Of a stretch of 12,969 nucleotides of DNA, positions 1-6,470 are shown one piece after another. Source of the DNA: Solirubrobacteraceae bacterium (GTDB taxonomy: Bacteria > Actinomycetota > Thermoleophilia > Solirubrobacterales > Solirubrobacteraceae); assembly GCA_030038955.1 (NCBI GenBank), contig JASHQV010000463.1:1-12969 (forward strand), written 5' to 3'. The notes under the pieces were generated by a model, which saw only the letters and a list, made by a program, of their open reading frames with translations, was not told where the DNA came from and made no database searches. Position numbers and translations under genes: made by a program. The stretch's first letter is position 1. Each line of letters starts with the position of its first letter.

Positions 1-483
1 CAGCGCCCCGTGCACGCGGACCCCGCCGGCGCCGGCGCCAAACACGTCGTGTCCGTGGATCGAGACGACCAGCGGTAGCTCGGGCGCGGCCCGGCGCACC
101 GCGTCGCCGGCCGGCAGCGCGTAGTGGGCGTGGACGAGCTCGAACGGGTAGCTGCGGCGCAGCTGCGCGAGGCGACGGCGCAGCCACGGCGCCGCCCACG
201 CGCCCCACGAGCCGTAGGACCAGGGGCGGGGAGGCGACAGGTAGCGGAGGTAGTCGACGTGCAGGCCGTCGAGCTCGGCGTGGGCGGGCTGCAGCAGCTC
301 GCGACCAGCGGCGCTCAGGCTGTGCCGGCGGATCGAGCTGATCGGCGGGATCGGGCGGTGCAGCACCAGCACGCGGATCTCGGCTCCCGCCTGCCGTGCC
401 GCCAGCGCTTGCCGGTGCGCCCACACGCCGCGGACGGGATCGCCCTCCCTGGGGTAGTACTCGGTCACCACGAGGACTCTCAT
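1..483 (-). CDS. Glycosyltransferase family 4, N-terminal part (cut by window edge)
   Basis: Partial gene. The ATG lies at 483-481 and 161 codons run open to the left edge, so only the N-terminal Rossmann domain is visible. It opens with MRVLVVTEYYPREGDPVRG, the usual first strand and glycine-rich turn of GT4 (GT-B fold) enzymes that bind the acceptor. LVHAHYALPAGDA (about residues 117-128) and SIHGHDVFG (141-149) are typical GT4 motifs. The catalytic E-x7-E region would lie beyond the window. The family transfers a sugar from an NDP-sugar to a growing glycan in the cytoplasm; the sugar cannot be told. The ATG overlaps the stop of the upstream gene as TGATG, which fixes the start and implies translational coupling as the last visible gene of the minus-strand operon. 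A weak GGCAGG precedes the ATG by 4 nt. Confidence 0.9.
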   Translation of the reverse strand, partial: MRVLVVTEYYPREGDPVRGVWAHRQALAARQAGAEIRVLVLHRPIPPISSIRRHSLSAAGRELLQPAHAELDGLHVDYLRYLSPPRPWSYGSWGAWAAPWLRRRLAQLRRSYPFELVHAHYALPAGDAVRRAAPELPLVVSIHGHDVFGAGAGGVRVHGAL

Positions 484-1361
484 CACGCCTGCCAGCGACG
501 GTGGGTTGCCAGCGTGCGCTGGGCCTCGTCGGCGCGCACGTACGCGCGGTCGGCGAGGAACCGGCGCGCCTCGGCGATGGCGGCGCGGCGGTCGTAGGAG
601 GCGGCCGGCGGCCGCAGCATGTGCTCGATCGGCGTGGCATCGACGACGCCGATCCGCCAGCTGCGCTCCGCCGCCAGCGCCGACCAGTGATTGTCGAGTC
701 CCCACCCCGCCCGCAGCGGCGGGAACGGCAGCAGCGTCGCAAACGTCCGCGGGTGGAAGGCCACCACCGGACCGATCTCGACGAATGCCGTCTCCCGCAC
801 GACGCTGCCGCGGCGGCGCCGGGTCACCGCCCAAGCGGCGTGCGAGTAGCGGCGGTGGGCGGGCTGGGCGATCGCCAGCTCGAAGCGCTCGGCCAGGAAC
901 AGGAAGTCGTCGAGGAAGCTCCGCGGCAGGCGGACGTCGTCGTCGACCACCAGCAGCCAGTCGTGGCCGTCAGCCGGGGCTCGCGCCAGCAGCTCGTTGA
1001 GGTTCTCGAACTTGCCGCCCCGTCCCGCCTCCGCGAGCTCGAAGCGGACTTCGTGATGCGAGCGCGCCAGCTCGTGGTGCGCGCTCGCGAGCAGGTTGGG
1101 AACGTCGCGGCGCACCAGCGACAGCACCAGCACCCGCCGGACCGGCGACGCAGCGGCGTCGCGTCGCAGCCGCGTCCGCTGGACGGTCTCGCTGAGGTCG
1201 AGCGCCGCGTCCGCGAGCCGCGTGAGCGTCGATCGCCTGACGCCCGCGACATACCCGCTGGCGCCGGTGAGGAAGTCGTCCGCCGGCGACTCGGGGCTCG
1301 TCGCTGCCTCCAGCGGTGACACGGGACGGATCGGCCCGTCCCGCGGTGGCTCGGGCGTCAC
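483..1361 (-). CDS. DUF707-like glycosyltransferase (GT-A type), 292 aa
   Basis: Residues 80-145 look like a GT-A nucleotide-sugar domain ending in LLVVDDDVRLP, with D140-D141-D142 as candidate metal ligands. After this come AIAQPAH (164-169), SHAAWAVTRR, FVEIGPVV (193-200), GWGLDNHW (219-226) and GVVDATPIEH (238-247). This order (acidic motif, SQPA-like, VTRR, FVE-x-x-P, WGLD, GVVD..I.H) is the pattern I recall for DUF707 proteins, best known from plants, so I call it DUF707-like; it may instead be annotated as a generic GT2-like protein. The GTG start at 1361 overlaps the stop of the upstream GT2 gene as GTGA and has GGGAG 8 nt upstream. A longer open frame reaches 1751 but overlaps the GT2 gene and reads as low-complexity shadow. 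The first 70 residues are Pro/Arg-rich and unrecognised. Acceptor and sugar are unknown. Confidence 0.78.
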   Translation of the reverse strand: MTPEPPRDGPIRPVSPLEAATSPESPADDFLTGASGYVAGVRRSTLTRLADAALDLSETVQRTRLRRDAAASPVRRVLVLSLVRRDVPNLLASAHHELARSHHEVRFELAEAGRGGKFENLNELLARAPADGHDWLLVVDDDVRLPRSFLDDFLFLAERFELAIAQPAHRRYSHAAWAVTRRRRGSVVRETAFVEIGPVVAFHPRTFATLLPFPPLRAGWGLDNHWSALAAERSWRIGVVDATPIEHMLRPPAASYDRRAAIAEARRFLADRAYVRADEAQRTLATHRRWQA

Positions 1362-2206
1362 CGCCGACGCTCCCGGGAGAGCTCGCGCAGGCGTCCGGCC
1401 GTGTGTGCCGCGAACACGACCCCGTACGCGCACCGCCGGCGCCCAGCGTGCCAGGCAGATCCGGCGAGCGTGCGCAGCTCGCGACGGAGCGGCGGTGCGA
1501 CGCCCTTGCGGCGGTCGAAGCGGCGTGCGGTCTGGCCGAGGCGATAGGCGGCGGGGACCATCCGGGTCAGCCTCGAGTCGTCGCGGTCGCGGCGGTGCAG
1601 CAGCCTCGCGTCGGCCACGTACCGGATCCTGCCGCCCGAGGCGCGCAGGCGCAGCAGCCATTCCTCCTCGTCGCCGCGTCCGCGCAGCGACTCGTCGAAC
1701 GGGCCGAGCCGCGTCAGCGCGGCCGCCCGGATCGCGATGTTCGCTCCCCACACGACCGTGGCATCACGATCGGCGTCGCCGTAGTCGAGCGCGGTGATCG
1801 GAGCCGGCTCGCGGCCGCAGGCCCTGAGGCGTCCCTCCAGGCGCGGGATGATCGGCCCGCCGAAGGCGTCGTGCTCGGGATGGCGAGCGGCCGCTTGCAG
1901 CAGTGCGGCGAGCCAGCCGTCGAGCGCCTCGACGTCGTCGTCGACGAACACGATCAGCTCGCTGCGGGCGGCGCCGGCGCCGGCGTTGCGCCCGGCGTTC
2001 AGCCCCGCGCCAGCCGCCAGCTCCAGGCGCCGGACGCGGTGCCGGCGGACGACCGCCTCGGTCGCTGGGTCGGAGCCGTCGCTGACGACCAGCACCTCGG
2101 CGCCGGTGGCGAGCGCTTGTGGGCCGATCGAGCTGAGCGCCACCTCCAGGTAGGAGGCGCGGTGACGGGTGGGGATGACGACCGTGGCCGCCGGCGGGTC
2201 TGGCAT
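1358..2206 (-). CDS. Glycosyltransferase family 2, 282 aa
   Basis: A single-domain GT-A enzyme. ATVVIPTRHRASYLEVAL (residues 7-24) is the GT2 opening strand and helix. VVSDGSD (40-46) is the base/ribose-binding acidic site. LIVFVDDDVEALDGWL (84-99) carries the metal-binding DDD. VVWGANIAIRAAAL and FDESLRGRGDEEEWLLRL (about 170-187) form the acceptor/catalytic-base region that ends a GT2 core. The remaining 80 residues are basic, with no membrane span. It would transfer a sugar from an NDP-sugar to the lipid-linked glycan at the cytoplasmic face. The start ATG lies 23 nt after the WecG-like stop and lacks a recognisable Shine-Dalgarno. The frame is open far upstream, through the WecG gene, but that translation is repeat-derived and non-homologous, so the ATG at 2206, just before the first beta strand, is preferred. 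The stop is shared in GTGA with the next gene. Confidence 0.88.
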   Translation of the reverse strand: MPDPPAATVVIPTRHRASYLEVALSSIGPQALATGAEVLVVSDGSDPATEAVVRRHRVRRLELAAGAGLNAGRNAGAGAARSELIVFVDDDVEALDGWLAALLQAAARHPEHDAFGGPIIPRLEGRLRACGREPAPITALDYGDADRDATVVWGANIAIRAAALTRLGPFDESLRGRGDEEEWLLRLRASGGRIRYVADARLLHRRDRDDSRLTRMVPAAYRLGQTARRFDRRKGVAPPLRRELRTLAGSAWHAGRRRCAYGVVFAAHTAGRLRELSRERRR

Positions 2207-2229
2207 CGAGTCGTGCGGCGGCGTGGCGT

Positions 2230-3285
2230 TCAGTCTCTCGCGGTGGTGCGGCGATCGCGCGCCCTGGTACGGCGGCTGCTTGCGGTGGTGCGGCGGCTGC
2301 TTACGGTGGTGCGGCGGCTGCCTGCGGCGGTGCGGCGGCTGCTCGCGGTGGTGCGGCGGCGGCTTGCGGCGGTGTGGCGATCGCGTGCGAGCTGGCGCGC
2401 GAACGCGACCACGAACTGCGGGTTGTAGCGCAGGTAGCGCCGCCACAGCCGGCCGGGCTCCTGGGTCAGGCGGTACGCCCACTCCAGCCCCCGGTCCTGC
2501 ATCCACCGCGGCGCCTGCGCCACGAGCCCCGCGTGGAAGTCGAACGCCGCGCCGACGCCGATCAGCAGCGGCGCCTGCAGGTGGGGGCGCATCGCGGCCA
2601 TCCACTTCTCCTGCTTGGGGACGCCGATCCCCACCCACACGACGTCGGCGCCGGAGTCGTTGATCTCGGCGCTGATCGCCTCGCGTTCCTCCTCGCTGAG
2701 CGGGTGGTACGGCGGCGAGTAGCCGCCCACGATTCGCAGCCCGGGATGGCTCGCGCGCAGCCTGTCCGCCAGCTGCGCCAGCGCGTCCTGGTCGCGGCCG
2801 CCGTACAGGTAGAAGCGCTGGCCGCTGCGGGCGGCCCGCGCGCATGCGCGCCACATCAGCTCGGGACCGTAGACGCGCCCGGGGAGTGACTGGCCGAGCG
2901 CGTTCACGGCCCACACCAGCGGCTGCCCGTCGGGGACGTTGAGCCACGCCCCGTCGAGCGCCGAGCGCAGCTCACGGTCCTCGCTGGCGGCCATCACCGT
3001 GTGCACGTTGCACACGCACACGTAGGCCTGCTCGCGCCGCTCGACGAGGCGGTCGATCAGATCGAGCGTGCCCTCGTAGTCGGTCAGCGCCACCGGCAGC
3101 CCGAGCACGTCCAGCGAGGGCGCCCCCTCGGTGGGGGCGCGATGCGGCTGAGCTGAGCTTGTCGGCACCGTCCGATCACTTCCAGAAGCCGCGGCGCTCG
3201 AAGGCAGGTTGGGAAGCAACTGCGGCAGGGGCCTGAAACGGTACTGCGATGCGATTACGTCGCGGTTAGCGGAGGGCTTGCGCAC
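2230..3285 (-). CDS. WecG/TagA/CpsF family glycosyltransferase with basic repeat tail, 351 aa
   Basis: Core family features are clear. VLGLPVALTDYEGTLDLI starts the domain at about residue 60. CVCNVHTVMAA is at 90-100, NVPDGQPLVWA (116-126) holds the catalytic-type Asp119, FYLYGGRD is at 158-165, WVGIGVPKQEKWM is at 217-229, and GVGAAFDFHAG is at 243-253. The C-terminal appendage GLEWAYRLTQEPGRLWRRYL (266-285) is the part that binds the membrane and supplies Arg residues in characterised TagA. Members add ManNAc or ManNAcA from UDP donors to polyprenyl-PP-GlcNAc, an early lipid-linked step; the exact sugar here is unknown. Two oddities stand out. About 59 Pro/Ser-rich residues precede the core, so the true start may be later (GTG at 3108). 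About 50 Arg/Ser/Thr residues follow residue 300, encoded by seven 21-bp repeats. The GTG at 3285 sits about 24 nt after a predicted transcription start. Confidence 0.88.
   Translation of the reverse strand: MRKPSANRDVIASQYRFRPLPQLLPNLPSSAAASGSDRTVPTSSAQPHRAPTEGAPSLDVLGLPVALTDYEGTLDLIDRLVERREQAYVCVCNVHTVMAASEDRELRSALDGAWLNVPDGQPLVWAVNALGQSLPGRVYGPELMWRACARAARSGQRFYLYGGRDQDALAQLADRLRASHPGLRIVGGYSPPYHPLSEEEREAISAEINDSGADVVWVGIGVPKQEKWMAAMRPHLQAPLLIGVGAAFDFHAGLVAQAPRWMQDRGLEWAYRLTQEPGRLWRRYLRYNPQFVVAFARQLARDRHTAASRRRTTASSRRTAAGSRRTTVSSRRTTASSRRTRARDRRTTARD
2241..2387 (-). repeat. Seven tandem 21-bp repeats encoding a heptad Arg-rich tail
   Basis: Seven units of exactly 21 bp start at 2241, 2262, 2283, 2304, 2325, 2346 and 2367. 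The plus-strand consensus begins CGGTGGTGCGGCGGCTGCT. The first and last units instead carry GCGATCGC in their second half. In the WecG-like reading frame the seven units give RDRHTAA, SRRRTTA, SSRRTAA, GSRRTTV, SSRRTTA, SSRRTRA and RDRRTTA, followed by RD and the stop. The 3n unit length keeps the frame whatever the copy number, and substitutions between units show that the array is not a very recent expansion. Confidence 0.93.
3120..3140. repeat. Perfect 8-bp inverted repeat in the 5' part of the WecG-like gene
   Basis: GCGCCCCC (3120-3127) and GGGGGCGC (3133-3140) flank a 5-nt loop. On the minus-strand mRNA the stem contains GAGGGGG, a Shine-Dalgarno-like run 14 nt before an alternative GTG start at 3108 that would give a protein beginning at the conserved WecG core. 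It falls in codons for the poorly conserved N-terminal extension. No T-run follows on either strand, so it is not a standard terminator. Confidence 0.6.
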
Positions 3286-3315
3286 GGGTAATTGCCCCCG
3301 CCGCGGACGGCGGCC

Positions 3316-3344
3316 GCTATGCTGGCAGGTGACAAGGAAGTCAA
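3316..3344 (-). promoter_or_regulatory. Promoter candidate for the WecG-GT2-DUF707-GT4 operon
   Basis: On the minus strand TTGACT (3344-3339) is a 5/6 match to the -35 consensus and is followed after exactly 17 nt by CATAGC (3321-3316), a weaker -10. Transcription would start near 3309, about 24 nt before the GTG at 3285. Its position in the only sizeable gap upstream of four packed genes supports it; the poor -10 keeps confidence moderate. Confidence 0.5.
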
Positions 3345-3346
3345 CT

Positions 3347-3379
3347 GGTCCGCGAGTATCGCCCCCTTTCTCGCGGATC
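3347..3379. promoter_or_regulatory. Dyad next to the -35 box, operator-like
   Basis: GGTCCGCGAG (3347-3356) and CTCGCGGATC (3370-3379) form a 10-bp inverted repeat with one mismatch and a 13-nt centre. It ends 3 bp from the -35 hexamer of the operon promoter. This placement would suit a dimeric regulator or an upstream activator site. No regulator gene is present in the window. Function is inferred only from symmetry and position. Confidence 0.4.
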
Positions 3380-3419
3380 GTCGGACGGCCCCCCAGCCCT
3401 ACCAGGGTCGTCCAGGAGG

Positions 3420-3448
3420 AGCCCGTACCGCACCCCGCGGTGCGGGCT
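3420..3448 (-). terminator. Terminator-like hairpin after the modular GT4 gene
   Basis: CCGCACC (3428-3434) and GGTGCGG (3439-3445) pair around a 4-nt loop. An alternative longer fold adds AGCCC/GGGCT with a bulge. The hairpin starts about 30 nt beyond the stop of the minus-strand GT4 gene and lies before the next operon's promoter. There is no T-run, as is common in GC-rich actinobacteria, so termination is plausible but unproven. Confidence 0.4.
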
Positions 3449-3477
3449 CTCCGTCGTTCTCGTGGTGCAGCCTCGGC

Positions 3478-5487
3478 TCACTGTGCCTCGTCGACCCAGC
3501 TCGGCAGCTCACCGCCGGCGATCCCGCGTAACAGCTCGACGGCGCGTGCCAGCAGGGTCTCCCGATCGTAGGAGCGCATCAGCTGATAGGCGCGCTCACC
3601 CATGCTGGATCGCACTGTCGTGGGCGTCTGCGCGACCTCCCGGAGCGCCTCGGCCAGCGACCGCACGTCATTGGGCTCGCACAGCCACCCCGTGACCCCT
3701 GGCTCGACGACCCGCTCGACATCGCCAACGCGGCAGGCGAGCACGGGAAGCCCCGCGGCCATCGCCTCCAGAACCGCGGCCGGCATCGACTCGGTCTCCG
3801 AGCAGCAGACCCCGACATCGGCGGCCCGCCACCATTCGCCCAGGGACGGCTCGAACGGAAGCACCGAGATCCGGTCCACGAGCCCTGTCGCCTCGGTGAA
3901 GGCATCGATCGCCTCGCCGTAGCCCGGCTCGGCGTCTCCCAGCAGCGCACACGCGATCCCGGCCTCGCCAGCGTGCGCGAGCGCCAGTGCGAGCACCGAC
4001 TGACCCTTGATCGGCCAGACCTTGGCGGCGCAGACGAGCAGCAGCGCAGCCGGATCGATCCCAAGCTGCCGGCGGTAGCGGCGGCGCACCTGATCCCGCT
4101 CGCCGCTGTGCTGTCGCTGCCCACCGGTTCCGAGCTGCACTCCCGATGGAAGCACGACGAAGCGGGCTGAGTAGCCGTCACCGCGGTACGTGCTGATCGC
4201 CAGATGCGAGGTGCTGATGACCACCGTGGCCGCCGCGAATGCTCGGCGCGCGTGGGCCGCAACCCCCGGGTCGAGGTCTCCGTACAGCCAGCTGACGACC
4301 TCCTGCAGCCGGGCCGCCTCACCCACCCGGAGAATCGTCGGCAGGCCGAGTCCGGCGGCGGCCTCGATCGCCGGGAATCCCGTGACCGTGGCGGCGTACA
4401 CGACGTCGAATCGACCCGCGATGCGCTCCCCCAGTTGATCGATCGCACGCTCATATTCCCGACGGTCATCCAGGCGCACGGCTGGGGCGGCCTCGATCGT
4501 GGCGCCTGCACGCTCGAGCCGCGCGCGCAGGGGACCGTCCTCGGGGGCGAGCACCGTGATCTCGAAGCCGCCATCGCGGTCGAGATGCTCCACGAACTCG
4601 GCCATCCGCAGCTGAGAGCCGCCGTGATCGAGCCCGCGAGCGACGATCAGCAACCGCGTCGACCGCCGGCGCGTCTGGCCCATCAGGCCAGACGCGCCGC
4701 TGTTCACATCGCTCGGCCGCTGTGACCTCCGTGCCGGCGCGAGTGCCTGACCGGCTGGGTCGCTCACCGGCGAGACGCTGCGAACCCAGATGGGTCGGGA
4801 GGCCTCCCGGCGTCCGTCGGTCCAGGTGACCACAGCCTGGAGTGGGGCATCCAACGGCTCGGATGCTGATCCGTCTGCGTCGATCCGTCCGTGAAACTCG
4901 AAGCCGCTGAGCACGGCTTGCGGAGAGCCCAGGCGCTCGGCAACATCCCACCGCGGACGCCCGAGCGATGCCCGGCCCAGCGGGCGCCCGTCCCACCACA
5001 GCTCCACGTGGCTCACGTGCGCATCGCCGGCAAACGCCCAGCCGCGCACGCTCAACCAGCCTGTCTCGAGTGTCGTGTCCGGACGCGGCCGCTCGAGCTG
5101 CACCGCGAAGCTGGTCGGGAACGGAGCGCCTACGATCTCCGCGACCTCGACGTCCACCCGACCGATGGTGACTGTGCTCCTGTCCGCGCGAATTGCCACC
5201 GCCGCGATCTGCGCCGGTCCCTGGGGACGATCGGACATCAGGTCGGTGGCGAACTCGAAGCCACTGGCGGTCGCCGCATGATCCTGCAGCGCCTCCGCTA
5301 CGTCGTCGCGCGTCAAGCCGAACCGGGCGAGACCGAGTCGCTTGTTCCCGAGCCTGATCTCCACCCCCAAGATCGGACCGGCGGGATCGTAGGCCCACCC
5401 GCATACGAGCAGCGACCCGTCGTGCAGGATCGCGTTCGCAGCTGGCTGATCGATGCAGCCGACGGGGCGCCGATCTCGTCTCGTCAT
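3478..5487 (-). CDS. Modular GT4 glycosyltransferase with two N-terminal beta-sandwich-like modules, 669 aa
   Basis: Three parts are visible. Module 1 (about residues 9-118) has LVCGWAYDPAGPILGVEIRL, then TRDDV (59-63) and SGFEFA (75-80). Module 2 (about 128-245) repeats the pattern with VRGWAF, VELWWDGRPLG, RWDV and SGFEFHG. Both look like all-beta accessory modules. A linker (246-275) leads into a GT-B catalytic region. TRLLIVARGLDHGGSQLRM opens the acceptor domain. VLPSGV (445-450), KVWPIKGQS (489-497; K494) and SETESMPAAVLEAMAAGLPV (E566-x7-E574) are the donor-site motifs of retaining GT4 enzymes. It would transfer a sugar from an NDP-sugar in the cytoplasm; the modules may hold the glycan or a partner. 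The ATG at 5487 has AGGAG only 3 nt upstream and follows the permease stop by 44 nt, so the two are probably co-transcribed. M269 lies in the loop of a perfect hairpin at the linker. Confidence 0.88.
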   Translation of the reverse strand: MTRRDRRPVGCIDQPAANAILHDGSLLVCGWAYDPAGPILGVEIRLGNKRLGLARFGLTRDDVAEALQDHAATASGFEFATDLMSDRPQGPAQIAAVAIRADRSTVTIGRVDVEVAEIVGAPFPTSFAVQLERPRPDTTLETGWLSVRGWAFAGDAHVSHVELWWDGRPLGRASLGRPRWDVAERLGSPQAVLSGFEFHGRIDADGSASEPLDAPLQAVVTWTDGRREASRPIWVRSVSPVSDPAGQALAPARRSQRPSDVNSGASGLMGQTRRRSTRLLIVARGLDHGGSQLRMAEFVEHLDRDGGFEITVLAPEDGPLRARLERAGATIEAAPAVRLDDRREYERAIDQLGERIAGRFDVVYAATVTGFPAIEAAAGLGLPTILRVGEAARLQEVVSWLYGDLDPGVAAHARRAFAAATVVISTSHLAISTYRGDGYSARFVVLPSGVQLGTGGQRQHSGERDQVRRRYRRQLGIDPAALLLVCAAKVWPIKGQSVLALALAHAGEAGIACALLGDAEPGYGEAIDAFTEATGLVDRISVLPFEPSLGEWWRAADVGVCCSETESMPAAVLEAMAAGLPVLACRVGDVERVVEPGVTGWLCEPNDVRSLAEALREVAQTPTTVRSSMGERAYQLMRSYDRETLLARAVELLRGIAGGELPSWVDEAQ
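4667..4699. repeat. Perfect 14-bp inverted repeat with ATG in the loop, inside the modular GT4 gene
   Basis: Arms 4667-4680 (CGGCGCGTCTGGCC) and 4686-4699 are exact reverse complements around the loop CATCA (4681-4685). On the minus-strand mRNA the loop reads TGATG and holds codon M269. The hairpin encodes the end of the linker and lies directly before the GT4 catalytic domain. No T-run follows on either strand. There is no Shine-Dalgarno before the ATG. Confidence 0.85.
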
Positions 5488-5490
5488 GTT

Positions 5491-5495
5491 CTCCT
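5491..5495 (-). promoter_or_regulatory. Ribosome binding site of the modular GT4 gene
   Basis: AGGAG on the minus strand ends 3 nt before the ATG at 5487. It is one of the few clear Shine-Dalgarno matches in the window, although its spacing is short. Confidence 0.6.
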
Positions 5496-5510
5496 ACGGA
5501 CCCTCACTGG

Positions 5511-5527
5511 GCGCCCTGCGCGGGCGC
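5511..5527. repeat. Small hairpin between permease and modular GT4 genes
   Basis: GCGCCC (5511-5516) and GGGCGC (5522-5527) pair around TGCGC in the 44-nt gap between the two minus-strand genes. It could attenuate or stabilise the mRNA just before the ribosome site at 5491-5495. A 6-bp GC stem can occur by chance in DNA of this composition. Confidence 0.3.
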
Positions 5528-5531
5528 GCGG

Positions 5532-6422
5532 CTACAGATTCTCCGCGAAGTACGGCGCCTCGCGGGTGAAGAACCACAGGCCGAGCGCAAACACGGCTGG
5601 GATGAACGCCAGCGCGACGATCAGGTGCGGCCAGCCGCCGGCGGCCACGTAGGCGGAGCGCCACGGCACCTGCAGCTGCAGCTGCCCATTCACCTTCAGG
5701 TAGTAGCTGTGAGCGTGCACGAACGAATGGCCCATCTGCTCCAGCAGCACGGCGAACGGATTCAGCATCGCCAGGTGCTCCAACCCCTTGTAATCGAACG
5801 CCGGGTACATGATCGGCGAGGCGTAGAACAGCATCTGGAGCGTCACCTCCCAGATCGGCTGGACATCGCGAAACCGCACGTACAGGGCCGACAGCAGCAT
5901 CCCCACGCCGAGCGCGATGACGATGAAGCCGAGCGCGATCGGGATCATCCACAGCCAGCTGAGCGTTGGCATGACGCCGTTGATCAGGGCGAACACGATC
6001 ACCGCGATCGAGTTCATCGCCAGGTTGAACACGGAGGTCATCGTCACCGCCAGGGGGATCACGAGGCGGGGGAAGCGCACCTTGCGCAGCAGCGACTCGC
6101 GCCCCACCAGTGAGCTGACCGCGTTGCCGGTGGCCTCGCCGAAGAACGTCCACAGGACGATCCCCGTCAGCAGGTAGACCCCGTAGTGCGGAACCCCCTT
6201 GCCGACGTGGAGGATCTGCGTGAAGAACACGTAGATGACCCCGAAGAACAGCAGCGGGCGCATCAGCTGCCAGAAGTAGCCGAGCACCGAGCCGAAGTAG
6301 CGCAGCTTGAAGTCGGTGCGCGCGATCGTCAGCGCGAGCTCGACGAAGCGCCGCGTATCGCTGCCTAGCGCCGACGGCCGGTGTCGCTGTGGAACGCTCG
6401 GGCTCAGGAGCTCGGTGGTCAT
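5532..6422 (-). CDS. wzm: ABC-2 type polysaccharide export permease (Wzm/TagG/KpsM family), 296 aa
   Basis: Integral membrane half of an ABC exporter for lipid-linked glycans. After a cytoplasmic N terminus, the amphipathic ELALTIARTDFKLRYFGSVL leads into about six hydrophobic segments (roughly residues 48-68, 80-100, 120-148, 157-180, 189-210 and 266-286). LRKVRFPRLVIPLA (112-125) and LYVRFRDVQPIWEVTLQM (180-197), followed by FYASPIMYP and NPFAVLLEQ, are hallmarks of the Wzm/TagG family. The length is normal. It would pair with the Wzt-type ATPase at 8767-10032 even though a gene on the other strand lies between them. The ATG at 6422 is the only start before the conserved part. It lacks a Shine-Dalgarno but has an extended -10 element ending 9 nt upstream. 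The next gene downstream, the modular GT4, is probably co-transcribed. O-antigen-like, teichoic acid or other glycan cargo cannot be separated by sequence alone. Confidence 0.93.
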   Translation of the reverse strand: MTTELLSPSVPQRHRPSALGSDTRRFVELALTIARTDFKLRYFGSVLGYFWQLMRPLLFFGVIYVFFTQILHVGKGVPHYGVYLLTGIVLWTFFGEATGNAVSSLVGRESLLRKVRFPRLVIPLAVTMTSVFNLAMNSIAVIVFALINGVMPTLSWLWMIPIALGFIVIALGVGMLLSALYVRFRDVQPIWEVTLQMLFYASPIMYPAFDYKGLEHLAMLNPFAVLLEQMGHSFVHAHSYYLKVNGQLQLQVPWRSAYVAAGGWPHLIVALAFIPAVFALGLWFFTREAPYFAENL

Positions 6423-6431
6423 CGGCTGTGC

Positions 6432-6445
6432 AAGCTAGCAGCGGC
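6432..6445 (-). promoter_or_regulatory. Extended -10 promoter candidate of the permease gene
   Basis: The minus strand reads GCCGCTGCTAGCTT, which contains TGC plus TAGCTT (extended -10, TGn-TAnnnT). It ends 9 nt before the ATG at 6422, which would give a leader of only a few nucleotides. The same element, with one change, lies just before the ATPase gene. No -35 match is seen. Confidence 0.55.
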
Positions 6446-6470
6446 GGTTCGGGGTACCGCTCCAAACCGG

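Noticed and set aside
2241..2387. CRISPR-like direct repeats
   Set aside because: The units are contiguous 21-mers with no spacers and they encode protein in frame. No cas genes are present.
1316..2428. Long plus-strand open frame over the GT2 gene and the repeat tract
   Set aside because: It lies opposite well-recognised minus-strand genes, has Arg/Ala/Val-rich non-homologous sequence and reads the 21-bp array as another heptad. It is a GC-driven shadow.
2207..2947. Upstream extension of the GT2 frame through the WecG-like gene, possibly a frameshift fusion across the repeats
   Set aside because: The 21-bp units keep several frames open at once, and the extension shows no domain. No slippery site was seen, and both genes have intact ends of their own.
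3286..3477. A small protein gene in the intergenic region
   Set aside because: Plus-strand frames here run into the antisense of the GT4 gene and show no ribosome site or domain. Promoter and hairpin features explain the gap better.
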